A stretch of 64,000 nucleotides of DNA, from positions 306,923 to 370,922 of the forward strand of contig NZ_OESG01000014.1 in the NCBI RefSeq assembly GCF_900240945.1. Direction: 5' to 3'. A model generated the notes under the pieces. It had not been told where the DNA came from, made no database searches, and was given only the letters and a program-made list of their open reading frames with translations. The stretch is from Mycobacterium sp. 3519A (GTDB lineage: Bacteria > Actinomycetota > Actinomycetes > Mycobacteriales > Mycobacteriaceae). How positions within the stretch are numbered: position 1 is the first letter of the stretch; every line of letters begins with the position of its first letter. The translations under genes and the position numbers were made by a program. This document shows positions 1-7,801 of this stretch, piece after piece.

Positions 1-6
1 GGCGGT

Positions 7-25
7 TTCACGCTGTGATTGCAAC
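7..25 (+). repeat. left terminal inverted repeat of IS30-family element
   Basis: Reads TTCACGCTGTGATTGCAAC. It pairs with the reverse complement of 1285-1303, the inner 11 bases being identical. Confidence 0.7.
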
Positions 26-1261
26 AGCGGGTGGTTTTGACGGGTTTGAGAGTAGTTCGTCGAGGGTTTCGGCTGGGGTCTTCCAGCTCAGGGTTTGCCG
101 GGGCCGGTTGTTGAGCTTGGCGGCGACGTAGTCCAGATAGTCTGCCGGGAAGATCGACAAGTCGGTGCCTTTAGCAAAGTATTGGCGCAGCAGTCCGTTG
201 GTGTTCTCGTTGGTCCCGCGCTGCCATGGTGAGTGCGGATCACAGAAGTAGATATCTAATTCCGTCGCTGCGGCGATAGCGGCGTGATTGGCCATCTCTT
301 TGCCTTGATCCCAGGTCAGTGTCTTACGCAGAATCGCCGGCAGCTGAGCCATTTTCGCGACGATGGCCTCTTGCACTGCCAGGGCACCGTGGTCGTCAGG
401 CAAATGCAGCAGCAGCACGAACCGAGTCATGCGTTCGACCACGGTGCCGATCGCCGAACCCGATGCGGTGCTACCCATGATCAGGTCACCTTCCCAGTGG
501 CCGGGTACGGCACGGTCTTCGACCTCCGGTGGACGCTCGCTGATGTTGACCATGTCGCGGATTTGCCCTCGGCGCTGGTTACCGCGTCGTTGAGGCTTGC
601 GCAACGCCCGCCCAGTGCGTAGACATTTGTGCAGCTCACGGCGCAGATTTCCTTTACCCTGCACGCAGATCGACTGATAGATGGTCTCGTGGGACACCCG
701 CATCTCCGCATCGTCGGGAAATTCGATCGGCAGCCGGTTGGCGATCTGTTGAGGACTGTGGTCGTCTAGCAGCCGATTCTGCACCTCAAGGTGCAACCGT
801 TCATTGGTGGCCAGCTTGCGCGGTTTCGGGCGTCGAGCCCGCGCGTGAGCACGCGCCTGTGCGACGCCGGCCCGATACCTCGGCGTGGCATCCCAGCCGC
901 CGTGCCGTTGCGCCCCGAACCGGTACCGCGAACGATATCGTCCACGGCAGAACGCGTTTCGGTCGATCTCACGCATGACCGTCGAGGCCGGGCGGCCCAG
1001 CCGCCTGCCGATCTGCCGAATGCTTTCCCCTCTGGCAATGCCGTCTTGAATTTCGTTACGTTCGTCTTCGCCCAGCCGCGACCACTTCCGCACACCGGTC
1101 TCATCAGGAAATTTGGGTCTCACCCCGCCAGCATCGGCAAACCAGCGCCAGCCGGTGCGCACCGACACACCGACTGCCTGCGCCGCCTCCACCACCGACG
1201 TGCCATCGCCGACATGACCCCAGAACTGACGACCAACACAGGCATAACGCGACGGACGCAT
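8..1261 (-). CDS. IS30-family transposase
   Basis: DDE transposase of about 417 residues that would cut and join the ends of its own element. The N-terminal part holds HTH segments for end recognition (about residues 30-120, including the region reading RIGRRLGRPASTVMREI). The C-terminal DDE core has the family signature WEGDLIMG, then TWDQGKEM, then DPHSPWQRGTNENTNG with the catalytic Glu. The ATG at 1261 is preceded by GAGGAG at a suitable distance. A longer frame from TTG 1291 would begin inside the terminal repeat and is unlikely. No frameshift is visible, so the gene looks intact. Confidence 0.93.
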   Translation of the reverse strand: MRPSRYACVGRQFWGHVGDGTSVVEAAQAVGVSVRTGWRWFADAGGVRPKFPDETGVRKWSRLGEDERNEIQDGIARGESIRQIGRRLGRPASTVMREIDRNAFCRGRYRSRYRFGAQRHGGWDATPRYRAGVAQARAHARARRPKPRKLATNERLHLEVQNRLLDDHSPQQIANRLPIEFPDDAEMRVSHETIYQSICVQGKGNLRRELHKCLRTGRALRKPQRRGNQRRGQIRDMVNISERPPEVEDRAVPGHWEGDLIMGSTASGSAIGTVVERMTRFVLLLHLPDDHGALAVQEAIVAKMAQLPAILRKTLTWDQGKEMANHAAIAAATELDIYFCDPHSPWQRGTNENTNGLLRQYFAKGTDLSIFPADYLDYVAAKLNNRPRQTLSWKTPAETLDELLSNPSKPPAVAITA

Positions 1262-1284
1262 CAACAACTCCTCAGCTAGGAGCC

Positions 1285-1303
1285 GTTGCAATCACCCCTT
1301 GAA
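1285..1303 (+). repeat. right terminal inverted repeat of IS30-family element
   Basis: GTTGCAATCACCCCTTGAA. It lies just upstream of the transposase and about 33 bp beyond the stop codon of the minus-strand dcd gene. Confidence 0.7.
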
Positions 1304-1336
1304 CCTGAGGCGACGAAGCGTGGCATAAGTGGCCAC

Positions 1337-1909
1337 TCAGCTGGACTTGATGAAGTTCTGATACGACCGCGACGGCGTCGGGCCGCGTTGGCCCTGGTAC
1401 TTCGAGCCGGCCTGCGCGCTGCCGTAAGGATGCTCGGCGGGGCTGGTCAGCCGCAGCAGGCACAGCTGGCCGATCTTCATGCCCGGCCACAGCGTGATCG
1501 GCAGGTTGGCGACGTTGGACAGCTCGAGGGTGATGTGGCCGGAAAAGCCGGGGTCGATGAAGCCCGCGGTCGAGTGGGTCAGCAGGCCGAGGCGACCCAG
1601 CGACGACTTGCCTTCGAGCCGGCCCGCCAGGTCGATGGGCAGCGTGCAGCGCTCCAGCGTCGAGCCGAGCACGAACTCGCCGGGATGCAGCACGAACGGC
1701 TCACCCTCTTTCGGCTCGACCAGCGACGTGAGGTCGTCCTGACGGGTCGACGGGTCGATGTGCGTGTACCGGGTGTTGTTGAAGACGCGGAACAGGTTGT
1801 CCAGCCGGACGTCGACGCTCGACGGCTGCACGAGGCCTTCCTCGAACGGGTCGATGCCCAGCCGTCCTGCGGCGATTTCGGCACGGATGTCACGATCGGA
1901 GAGAAGCAC
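1337..1909 (-). CDS. dcd: dCTP deaminase (dUMP-forming type)
   Basis: 190 residues, the same length as M. tuberculosis Dcd (Rv0321). The trimeric dUTPase-fold core is clear: [11 protein letters not shown] near residue 28, the phosphate-binding stretch [11 protein letters not shown] near 100, and [16 protein letters not shown] near 114-130 with the catalytic Glu. Mycobacterial Dcd turns dCTP into dUMP directly, combining deaminase and dUTPase activity, and so feeds thymidylate synthesis while limiting dUTP. It is divergent from the tRNA-Gly gene. The IS30 element sits 33 bp past its stop codon and does not touch the coding sequence. Confidence 0.95.
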   Translation of the reverse strand: MLLSDRDIRAEIAAGRLGIDPFEEGLVQPSSVDVRLDNLFRVFNNTRYTHIDPSTRQDDLTSLVEPKEGEPFVLHPGEFVLGSTLERCTLPIDLAGRLEGKSSLGRLGLLTHSTAGFIDPGFSGHITLELSNVANLPITLWPGMKIGQLCLLRLTSPAEHPYGSAQAGSKYQGQRGPTPSRSYQNFIKSS

Positions 1910-1968
1910 CAGGCGAGCGTAGCCGCCCAGATGTTAGCCTTCGTGGTCGAACATGCCAGTACCAAAAT

Positions 1969-2042
1969 GCCGATGTAGTTCAATGGCAGAACATCAGCTT
2001 CCCAAGCTGAATACGCGGGTTCGATTCCCGTCATCGGCTCCA
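1969..2042 (+). tRNA. tRNA-Gly (anticodon CCC)
   Basis: A full cloverleaf can be drawn. Acceptor strand GCCGATG (1969-1975) pairs with CATCGGC (2032-2038). The anticodon arm is TCAGC-TTCCCAA-GCTGA with anticodon CCC at 2001-2003. The T arm is CGGGT-TCGATTC-CCG. The CCA end is encoded at 2040-2042. It decodes GGG. Its 3' half is the integration site of the island that follows, and the integrated element restores the complete tRNA. Confidence 0.93.
1997..2042 (+). repeat. attachment site inside tRNA-Gly (left end of island)
   Basis: A 46-bp segment from the 3' side of the anticodon stem to the CCA end is repeated in direct orientation at 15116-15161. Only one base differs (C at 2028, A at 15147). 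This is the pattern left by a tyrosine integrase that recombines within the 3' half of a tRNA gene. Confidence 0.92.
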
Positions 2043-2089
2043 CCTCTACCAGGGCTTTCATGCGATTGCTCTCGATACGAGCGGCTCGC

Positions 2090-2109
2090 GGTCCCGTAAC
2101 GGTCCCGTA
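2090..2109 (+). promoter_or_regulatory. probable integrase arm-type sites, left
   Basis: GGTCCCGTAACGGTCCCGTA, two tandem copies of GGTCCCGTA 48 bp inside the left attachment repeat. The identical 20-mer lies at 14954-14973 near the right end in the same orientation. Short direct repeats flanking the core on both sides are what lambda-type integrases bind with their N-terminal domain. Confidence 0.6.
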
Positions 2110-2110
2110 C

Positions 2111-2341
2111 TCAGTCGGGGAAATCGCCGGGACGTTCTGTAAATAGCAACGACCCGTCCTCGCGCGTGGTCGCAATCGTGATGCCGTCGAACTTCGCGTG
2201 AAGCGCGTCCGCTACGTGCTCCGACGCCACGATGCAAAATTCCTCGGCAGCATCGCTCTCTGGGATGTCATTTGCCTTCGCATACGCAGCGAGATCGACG
2301 TCGTGGACCGTGACCGTGAACTTCACCTTGGCTGTACTCAT
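2111..2341 (-). CDS. small hypothetical protein at island left end
   Basis: About 76 residues from ATG 2341. Longer starts are open, but the segment from MSTAKVKF onward looks like the folded part. It is acidic, with no HTH, membrane segment or cysteine motif that I can see. It is divergent from the BglII-like gene with about 135 bp between the starts, the place where a restriction controller protein could sit, but it does not resemble known C proteins. The strong arm-type repeat follows immediately after its stop. No function can be assigned. Confidence 0.5.
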   Translation of the reverse strand: MSTAKVKFTVTVHDVDLAAYAKANDIPESDAAEEFCIVASEHVADALHAKFDGITIATTREDGSLLFTERPGDFPD

Positions 2342-2476
2342 GGCGGGAAAGTGTGCCATCGGGTGCTGACGACGGTTGAGAGCCCCGGGCGACTCGCCAC
2401 GCCTCCTGGACATCCGACCCTCCAAGCCCTAGCGTGCAGCACGCTGCAACGCTGGAGGGATGGGGACAAACGGGCC

Positions 2477-3160
2477 GTGCAATACGAAGTCAGTGATTTC
2501 GCAGGTGCTAAAGAGTTCTTCGAGGGACCGGGGGAACATGAGTGGCAAGAGATCGCGTCGGTGCTGGATGGGACTACACCGCAGTTTCAGCCCAGTGACC
2601 AAGCCGGTCTGAATCATCGTCCAATCTTCGATCCAAAGGCGACGAATAGGGAATTGACCGACAGAGCTGCGGCCTTAGGTTGGAAGAAAATCCCTGTGCC
2701 GGACGGGCTTAAAGAGTTCGGCTTAGATTGGGACGCAGGGAAACGGACGACGCTTGCTGAGTGGCAGTTCTCAAACTACCCGTTTCTTTGGAACAATGTC
2801 ATCCGCACTCAAGGCGTCTACATCTCGGATATCGAATTGGCTGGCATGGACGGGGTGGAGGCGCTAATTGTCGTTACCAAGTGCGGCCTATTCCCCGCGT
2901 CGAATAGCACGCTCTACTATGAGCAAGCTAGAGCTCAACTTCAAGCTGCGATGAGCTTCAACTCGTTTACCGTTCCGATTCGCCTTGTTGGCCTTGCCAT
3001 TCCGCATTCATCGACTGAAGTCGAGGCCATGTGGAACGCCTACGCGAACACCCGCTACGACCGGACTCCCGCCAGCCGCGAACTCCGCAGATTCGACATT
3101 GCATGGAGTCGGCGGCCCGCTAAGCACGGCAACTACACCGCCTCGTTCTCACTCAAATAG
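2477..3160 (+). CDS. BglII-family type II restriction endonuclease
   Basis: 227 residues from GTG 2477, against 223 for BglII. From memory of BglII the match is extensive: FDPKATN, GKRTTLAEWQFSNYPFLWNN, FPASNSTLYYEQA and VPIRLVGLA all have close counterparts. The active-site residues D84, E93 and Q95 of BglII correspond to D86, E95 and Q97 here, a constant offset of two. BglII cuts A^GATCT; the specificity here is probably the same or related but is not proven. A GGAGGG lies upstream of the GTG. The open frame extends further 5' to 2198, but that part has no family counterpart. The gene converges with the methyltransferase and overlaps its 3' end by 12 bp. Base composition is visibly lower in GC than the chromosome around it. 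Confidence 0.9.
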   Translation: MQYEVSDFAGAKEFFEGPGEHEWQEIASVLDGTTPQFQPSDQAGLNHRPIFDPKATNRELTDRAAALGWKKIPVPDGLKEFGLDWDAGKRTTLAEWQFSNYPFLWNNVIRTQGVYISDIELAGMDGVEALIVVTKCGLFPASNSTLYYEQARAQLQAAMSFNSFTVPIRLVGLAIPHSSTEVEAMWNAYANTRYDRTPASRELRRFDIAWSRRPAKHGNYTASFSLK

Positions 3161-4183
3161 TGTTGGCGCAGGCGCTGAGATTTCACTCGCTGGCGCCTCA
3201 ATTCCAAGTAAGCGATCGGCGAAGGCGGTCTCTTCAAGTTCCAGCCGATGCTCCAGGTCGGCCAGATGGTGCGCTTCGTCAAATATCTTCGCCTTGGTCC
3301 TGTCTGTGGCCGACGCACCTACCTGTACGGCAAACCGGTACCCCGATGCGGGAGTGCCCGTTTCAGATGCGTAGCGGCGCAAGGTCTTTAGGTTGGGGAA
3401 GATACCATCGGCATCAGGTTTGATGTTTATGCGCTGCAGGGCAAGCTCGTAGTAGCGCTCGTCAACTTCCGTGCCGACGTAATGTCGCTCGAGATCCTTT
3501 GCAGCTACTGCCACAGTGCCGGTACCCATATAGGGATCGAGCACAACATCCGACTGGTCGGTCGTCGCCAGGATGATCCGACTGATCATCGCCTCCGGGA
3601 ACTGAGCCGGGTGAATCGTCTGCTCTTCATGGTTGTGTTTGACATTCTGGAACGACCAGATGTCGCCTGGGTTCTTCCCGAGCGGATTGCACGTGAGCTC
3701 GCCCTTGTTGTCGCCACGCCATGACTTCTTGTTTTGATACTTCTGCGGAACTCGTATCGGATCGAGGTTGAACTTGTAGTTGTCCGACTTGCTGAACCAC
3801 AGGATCGTCTCGTGCCGCGCGGAAAACTTGTTCTTGGCATGCAAACCGTGCTGGCGTACCCATACGATGCGGTTACGCGACTGTAGGCCGAGATCCTCAA
3901 GAATTGGGAAGAACTTCACGTCAAGGGGTATCAGCTGACCCTTGATCGAGTACGAGCCGACCTGCCAGAAAATGGAGCCTGTCGGCTTGAGAACGCGCGC
4001 GCAGTGCGTCAATACATCCGCCTGCTCGGAAAGATACAGGTCCAGGGCGCGCCTGGTCTCGTACTCCTTCCCGATGTTGTACGGCGGTGACGAGACAACT
4101 AAGTCGACCGATTCATCAGGCACATCCTTGAGCCAAGTTAGGCAGTCACCCAGCTCGATGCGGTCCAACGTCAAGTCGCTCAC
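3149..4183 (-). CDS. DNA methyltransferase of the BglII-type system (SPPY, probable N4-cytosine)
   Basis: 344 residues from GTG 4183, which has GGAGGAG six bases upstream; the longer frame to 4270 lacks such a site. The catalytic motif SPPY (residues 32-35) precedes the SAM-binding motif DPYMGTGT (216-223), so this is a beta-class amino-methyltransferase. SPPY rather than DPPY or NPPY usually marks N4-cytosine enzymes, as for M.BglII. It should protect host and island DNA from the neighbouring endonuclease. Tail-to-tail arrangement with the nuclease, with separate promoters, allows the two to be controlled independently. Confidence 0.88.
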   Translation of the reverse strand: MSDLTLDRIELGDCLTWLKDVPDESVDLVVSSPPYNIGKEYETRRALDLYLSEQADVLTHCARVLKPTGSIFWQVGSYSIKGQLIPLDVKFFPILEDLGLQSRNRIVWVRQHGLHAKNKFSARHETILWFSKSDNYKFNLDPIRVPQKYQNKKSWRGDNKGELTCNPLGKNPGDIWSFQNVKHNHEEQTIHPAQFPEAMISRIILATTDQSDVVLDPYMGTGTVAVAAKDLERHYVGTEVDERYYELALQRINIKPDADGIFPNLKTLRRYASETGTPASGYRFAVQVGASATDRTKAKIFDEAHHLADLEHRLELEETAFADRLLGIEAPASEISAPAPTLFE

Positions 4184-4280
4184 CTGGTTCTCCTCCGTCT
4201 TACGCCGCCGGTAAACGAACTCTACTTTGAGCGACCGACACCTCAGCGGCGCTGCGACAGGCGTGTCCAAGCCGCCCGTT

Positions 4281-5714
4281 TCAGCCGTGTAGCGGAATCA
4301 CATTGCTGTAGCTGGGCTCCTGGGCCGGGGCGGCGAGTGCGCCGAGCGCGGCCATGTTGCCGGTGTGGTCGTCGGTGTTGATGAGATGTGCGTACACGGT
4401 CAGCGTCGTCTTGACGTCCCGGTGCCCCATCAACTCCGCGATGTCGATCGGCCGGATGCCCGCCGCAAGGCACAGGCTCGCGTACGTGTGCCGCAGCGAG
4501 TGGAACGACTGTTCGGGGTCAATCTTCGCGGTCGGCGTGAGCCGGTTCGCGCGCAGCACCGCCGGTCGGTAGACCGCCTTGTAGAACGTCGCGTGGCGCA
4601 GCGGCGTCGCCCAATCGAGGACCAATCGCTTCTTGGCCTCGGCCACGGTGAGATCAGCCAAGGCGTCGGCCTGCCGTCGTGCACGGGCCTTCGCGGTGGC
4701 TTTCGGCGGCATGTCTTCTGCACCCGTAGTCGCCTCTCTCGGTGCGGGGGCCGTCGCGGGTACGCCGGTAGGCCGGGGACGCGTCAACGTCGTGCCGGGG
4801 AACAGCGGGGCGTCGGGCTCGTCGCCTCGCGGATGTGCCGCGAGGTAGTCCCGCAGCAACTCGGTCGTCTCGGCGGTGAGCGGCACGCGGCGGTAGCTCT
4901 GCTTGGTCTTCAGCGGGCCGTACTCGATGGCCGCACCCTTCGCCCGCGCGGCCTGCTCGACTCGCAGCACGCCAGGCTTAGCCGGGGCGTTTGGGTTCAA
5001 CGGCGGGTCTGGCAGTTCGACGTTGGCGATGGTTAGCCCGCCGAGTTCCGCCGCCCGCAGACCCGCCCAAGCGGCAACGTGCCCCAGGACGTCGTAGGGC
5101 CAGGGCGTCGCTGCGACGAGAGCCGAAACTTGTGCGGGCGTGAGGAATTGCGCCCGATCAACGACTACACCGACTTGACCCCCGTTAGTGCCTGTCTCTG
5201 TGGGGAGCTTGATGTACTCGGCGGGGCTCTTCGGCAGCCGGCCATCCACCACGGCCTGCTCCAGAACCATGCGAACGGTCCAGAACGCGTGGCGCACGGT
5301 GCTCGGCTTCTTGCCCGCCTCGGTGAGCCGGTTGACCCACGCCTGGATGTACTCGCGGGTGATCCTGTTGAGCGGGTAGCCGCCGAACACCGCATCGATG
5401 CCGAGCGTCTTGCCGTCGCCGCGTCGGGCTGCGGCCGGGGCGAGCGCGTAGCGGTGGTTCTCGGCGTTGTTGCGGGTGTCGGCCTTGCGGGACTCCAACC
5501 AGATCGCCGCCGCGTCGCGGAAGAGCATTTTGCCCTTGCCGGGATCGAAGTCCATGCCCGTCAACGTCTCGGTGTCGGCCTTGGCCGCGAACGCCTTGGC
5601 GTCCTTGCGGGTACGGAACCCGCCCTTGCTCCGCTCGGTGCCGTCTGCGGCGTACCACCGGACGACGTACGTTGTTGTGCCGCTGGCGCGTACGCGCTTC
5701 TGAATCCCTGCCAT
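4281..5714 (-). CDS. int: tyrosine integrase
   Basis: 477 residues. An N-terminal arm-binding-like domain (about 1-60, with RWYAADGTERSKGGF), a core-binding SAM-like domain (65-170) and a C-terminal catalytic domain. Catalytic residues: R220 in AWAGLRAAEL, H405 and R408 in HSLRHTYAS, H431 in MGHRDVKTTL, and nucleophile Y441 in TVYAHL. An Ala/Thr/Lys-rich insertion of about 45 residues (about 325-370) is unusual in the middle of the catalytic domain. It is the obvious enzyme for recombination at the tRNA-Gly repeat. Unusually for such islands it is not the gene closest to attL; the restriction-modification pair lies between. Confidence 0.95.
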   Translation of the reverse strand: MAGIQKRVRASGTTTYVVRWYAADGTERSKGGFRTRKDAKAFAAKADTETLTGMDFDPGKGKMLFRDAAAIWLESRKADTRNNAENHRYALAPAAARRGDGKTLGIDAVFGGYPLNRITREYIQAWVNRLTEAGKKPSTVRHAFWTVRMVLEQAVVDGRLPKSPAEYIKLPTETGTNGGQVGVVVDRAQFLTPAQVSALVAATPWPYDVLGHVAAWAGLRAAELGGLTIANVELPDPPLNPNAPAKPGVLRVEQAARAKGAAIEYGPLKTKQSYRRVPLTAETTELLRDYLAAHPRGDEPDAPLFPGTTLTRPRPTGVPATAPAPREATTGAEDMPPKATAKARARRQADALADLTVAEAKKRLVLDWATPLRHATFYKAVYRPAVLRANRLTPTAKIDPEQSFHSLRHTYASLCLAAGIRPIDIAELMGHRDVKTTLTVYAHLINTDDHTGNMAALGALAAPAQEPSYSNVIPLHG

Positions 5715-5792
5715 TGGTCCTCGCTCCTTGCTAACTACTGATGGAAAATTCGTGCACGCTACGCGGGGAGGGCAGCCCCGCCATCGACACCC

Positions 5793-6002
5793 CTACCCCT
5801 GTCCCCGACCGGGGGTGCCTTCAGCGCCGAGCAGTTCCTCGGCGTAGTAGATGGCTGTGGCGCCGTCCGCGAACCGCACGCGGTGCTCCATGTCGCCGCC
5901 GACGTTGCGCGTGCTGTCGACCATGCCGCGCTTGCCGGTGTGCGGGTCGCGCGGTAACAACACGACCACGCGACTGCGTGGCGGGTAGTACGTAGCCTTC
6001 AT
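5793..6002 (-). CDS. small protein translationally coupled to serine recombinase
   Basis: 69 residues, beginning MKATYYPPRSRVVVLLPRD. The start codon overlaps the recombinase stop as ATGA (5999-6002), so the two are surely cotranslated. Basic N-terminus, acidic C-terminus with a beta-rich look; no recognisable domain. Position suggests an accessory protein of the recombinase, such as a directionality or silencing factor, but this is only inferred from coupling. Confidence 0.6.
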   Translation of the reverse strand: MKATYYPPRSRVVVLLPRDPHTGKRGMVDSTRNVGGDMEHRVRFADGATAIYYAEELLGAEGTPGRGQG

Positions 6003-6661
6003 GAAACCGCCTCCAATTCGGTTGTAGCCGTGGCACTCTGATAGATGCGTCGCACGGTGGACGGCTGCCAGGTTGGCCGACCAGCAGGCGACAGGATCGC
6101 CTCGGCTTCCAAGGCGCGGGCGATGCGGCCGAAGCTCAGGCCCGCGTTGCGGTCGAGCACGATGCGCCGCACGACGCCAGCGGTCGCGAGTCGTGGTCGT
6201 CCGATGCGCTCACCGCGTGCCTTCTTGGCGGCCAGGCCTGCCTTCGTGCGCTCGCTGATGAGTTCACGCTCGTACTCGGCGAAGTTGACGACCGTCCGCG
6301 CCATCATGCGACCCGCAGCGGTCGACAGGTCCAAGTTGATATCGAGCACGACGAGCGACCAACCTTGCGCTTGCGCTGCGTCAATGATGTTGGCAGCATG
6401 GACTATTGATCGTGCTAGTCGGTCGAGCTTCGCCACGATCAGCCCGTCGCCCTGGCCCGAGGCGAGCAGCTGCAACGCCTCCTGCAGGTTGGCGTTGATG
6501 TACTTGCCGCTCGCGCCCTCATCTGCGAGGTGCTCCACCGTCCAGCCCCGCCGTGCGGCCTCGGCGTCGATGGCCGACCGCTGCGCTTCGAGGCCGTTGC
6601 GGCTGTCCGCCTGCTCGTCGGTGCTCACACGCGAGTAGCCGAAGTACAGCTTCGATTCCAT
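5999..6661 (-). CDS. small serine recombinase (resolvase/invertase family)
   Basis: 220 residues. Catalytic domain with YSRVSTDEQ (nucleophile S13), GLIVAKLDRLARS and the long E helix ending near residue 140 (VVNFAEYERELISERTKAGLAAKKARG), then a C-terminal HTH (GRPRLATAGVVRRIV ... TWQPSTVRRI). The length suits resolvases and invertases, not large serine integrases, so it more likely resolves multimers or inverts a segment than integrates the island. No resolution-site dyad was firmly recognised in the 95 bp upstream. Confidence 0.9.
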   Translation of the reverse strand: MESKLYFGYSRVSTDEQADSRNGLEAQRSAIDAEAARRGWTVEHLADEGASGKYINANLQEALQLLASGQGDGLIVAKLDRLARSIVHAANIIDAAQAQGWSLVVLDINLDLSTAAGRMMARTVVNFAEYERELISERTKAGLAAKKARGERIGRPRLATAGVVRRIVLDRNAGLSFGRIARALEAEAILSPAGRPTWQPSTVRRIYQSATATTELEAVS

Positions 6662-6757
6662 GTCGTCTCCCTCGGGTTGGGGCGTAACCGTTCGGTTCCG
6701 CCTTACGCCTCGATTCTACGCCAACAGCAAACTCATTAATTGCTCTGGCCTCGTTCT

Positions 6758-7381
6758 TTACCGGCCGTAGCCACGCTCGCGGCGTGCGGTGTCCGCAGCC
6801 TCTTCCAGGGTCATCAGCCCGGTATCGCGCGGCATATCGTCGCCGCCGTCGTTCCCCTCGCCGGGGTCGCGCATCTCGTCCTCAGGACTCTCGGGCGGCG
6901 CGGCGGGGCCGCTCTCCTCGGCGGGCTCGACTACCTCGACATCGAGCGGGGCAGCCAGGGCGGGCGTGCTGATGAATGGGCGCCCTTGCTGGGCACGGTG
7001 CTCGGCGCGGGATATGGTGGCGACGCCGGTGATGTCGTCCATGAGCTGCTCCCACGGCTTAACCTCCACGGAGACTTCGGTTTTGGCACCAAGGCCCGCG
7101 CGGTCGAGTGCGTCGCGAATCGCGTTGAGCTTCACCGCTTCTGATTCAGCACCGGTCGCCATGCCGAGCAGTTCGCGGGCCATCCGGTCGGCGGCAAGCT
7201 CCAGCCGTTGCTTGGCTTTGCGCTGGACCTGCGGGGCTGCGCCACCGTGTGTTCGGCAGACGGTCATGCCGCGGTTGGCTGGCTTGAGGCACCGCTCACC
7301 GTTCTTCCGTACTGCTACGCAACGATTTTGATCGTTGCGATCGAGCCACCAATCGTCCGAGTACACGTCTTCACTAGGCAT
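6758..7381 (-). CDS. HGG zinc-finger phage-type protein, possibly small-terminase-like
   Basis: 207 residues. An N-terminal zinc-binding module (CVAVRKNGERC ... CRTHGG, about residues 21-47) is followed by a helical region (VQRKAKQRLELAADRMARELL ... VKLNAIRDALDRAGLGAKT) and an acidic, Pro/Glu-rich tail. This layout, a CxxC-like finger ending in HGG followed by a helix reading ALDRAG, occurs in many actinophage proteins near terminase genes; some are called small terminase or terminase-associated. GGAGG lies 6-7 bases upstream of the ATG. If it is a TerS, it would direct a helper packaging motor to the island DNA. The assignment is by resemblance and uncertain. Confidence 0.6.
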   Translation of the reverse strand: MPSEDVYSDDWWLDRNDQNRCVAVRKNGERCLKPANRGMTVCRTHGGAAPQVQRKAKQRLELAADRMARELLGMATGAESEAVKLNAIRDALDRAGLGAKTEVSVEVKPWEQLMDDITGVATISRAEHRAQQGRPFISTPALAAPLDVEVVEPAEESGPAAPPESPEDEMRDPGEGNDGGDDMPRDTGLMTLEEAADTARRERGYGR

Positions 7382-7589
7382 GCCTTGGCCTCCAATCTCG
7401 TTGGTTTACATGGTGTTTCAATGTTGTTGTTATGCAGCCGTTTTGCGCTTTCGATGGTTTTCGAGGCAGTTCCGGGTGTGTGAGGCTGCTGAATCGGGCC
7501 GTTTCGATCCTCCATAGGTCGTGATCTCCTGCGGTCTGCTCTTGGTCTCCACACAAGGCCAGGGCGGGTGTCCGGTGACCTAGGGAACC

Positions 7590-7801
7590 GAACCCGTTCC
7601 CTATAGGCGGTCCGGGAGGGAACGAGTTCCCCTCCCGGCCGCGTCCCGCCTCGGCGACGCAACCCGTTCCGGCCTCGGGAACGAGTTCGGAAATAGCCCT
7701 CTAACAGGTACTTTCGCCCGTTCACGATTCAACCCGTTCCGAACCCGTTCCGGCCTCGGGAACGACTTCCGAACCCGTTCCCGCGCCGCCGAATCCGTTC
7801 C
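7590..7801. repeat. iteron cluster, candidate replication origin of the island
   Basis: Nine copies of an 11-mer close to GAACCCGTTCC or its reverse complement in 212 bp: about 7590, 7618, 7661, 7677, 7731, 7741, 7759, 7771 and 7791. Several starts are spaced by multiples of 10 bp. A larger block, AACCCGTTCCGGCCTCGGGA plus a following GAACGA half-site, occurs twice (7661 and 7742). The copy at 7618 sits in a long dyad, CCGGGAGGGAAC opposite GTTCCCCTCCCGG. The cluster covers the 3' end of the replicase gene and the gap after it; the remainder of the gene-free stretch 7382-7721 shows nothing else I can name. Iterons beside a replication initiator are a common origin design. Confidence 0.75.

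Larger units (their letters stand above)
7..1303 (-). mobile_element. IS30-family insertion sequence
   Basis: A single transposase gene fills the element and is bounded by imperfect terminal inverted repeats at 7-25 and 1285-1303 (15-16 of 19 positions alike, sharing GTGATTGCAAC). About 1.3 kb with one minus-strand transposase is typical of IS30-family elements. The left flank is at the window edge, so a target duplication cannot be tested and the outer end may lie a few bases further out. Confidence 0.85.

Noticed and set aside
1286..1978. 230-codon plus-strand frame opposite dcd
   Set aside because: Antisense shadow that runs from the IS30 repeat into the tRNA; dcd is certain on the other strand.
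7315..7725. 136-codon minus-strand frame starting in GTGA overlap with the replicase stop
   Set aside because: It crosses the iteron cluster, is Arg-rich and overlaps the start of the HGG gene; no ribosome site. Best explained as a chance frame in the origin region.
7590..7801. CRISPR-like array
   Set aside because: Repeats are 11 bp, occur in both orientations and at irregular short spacing, with no cas genes; they are iterons.
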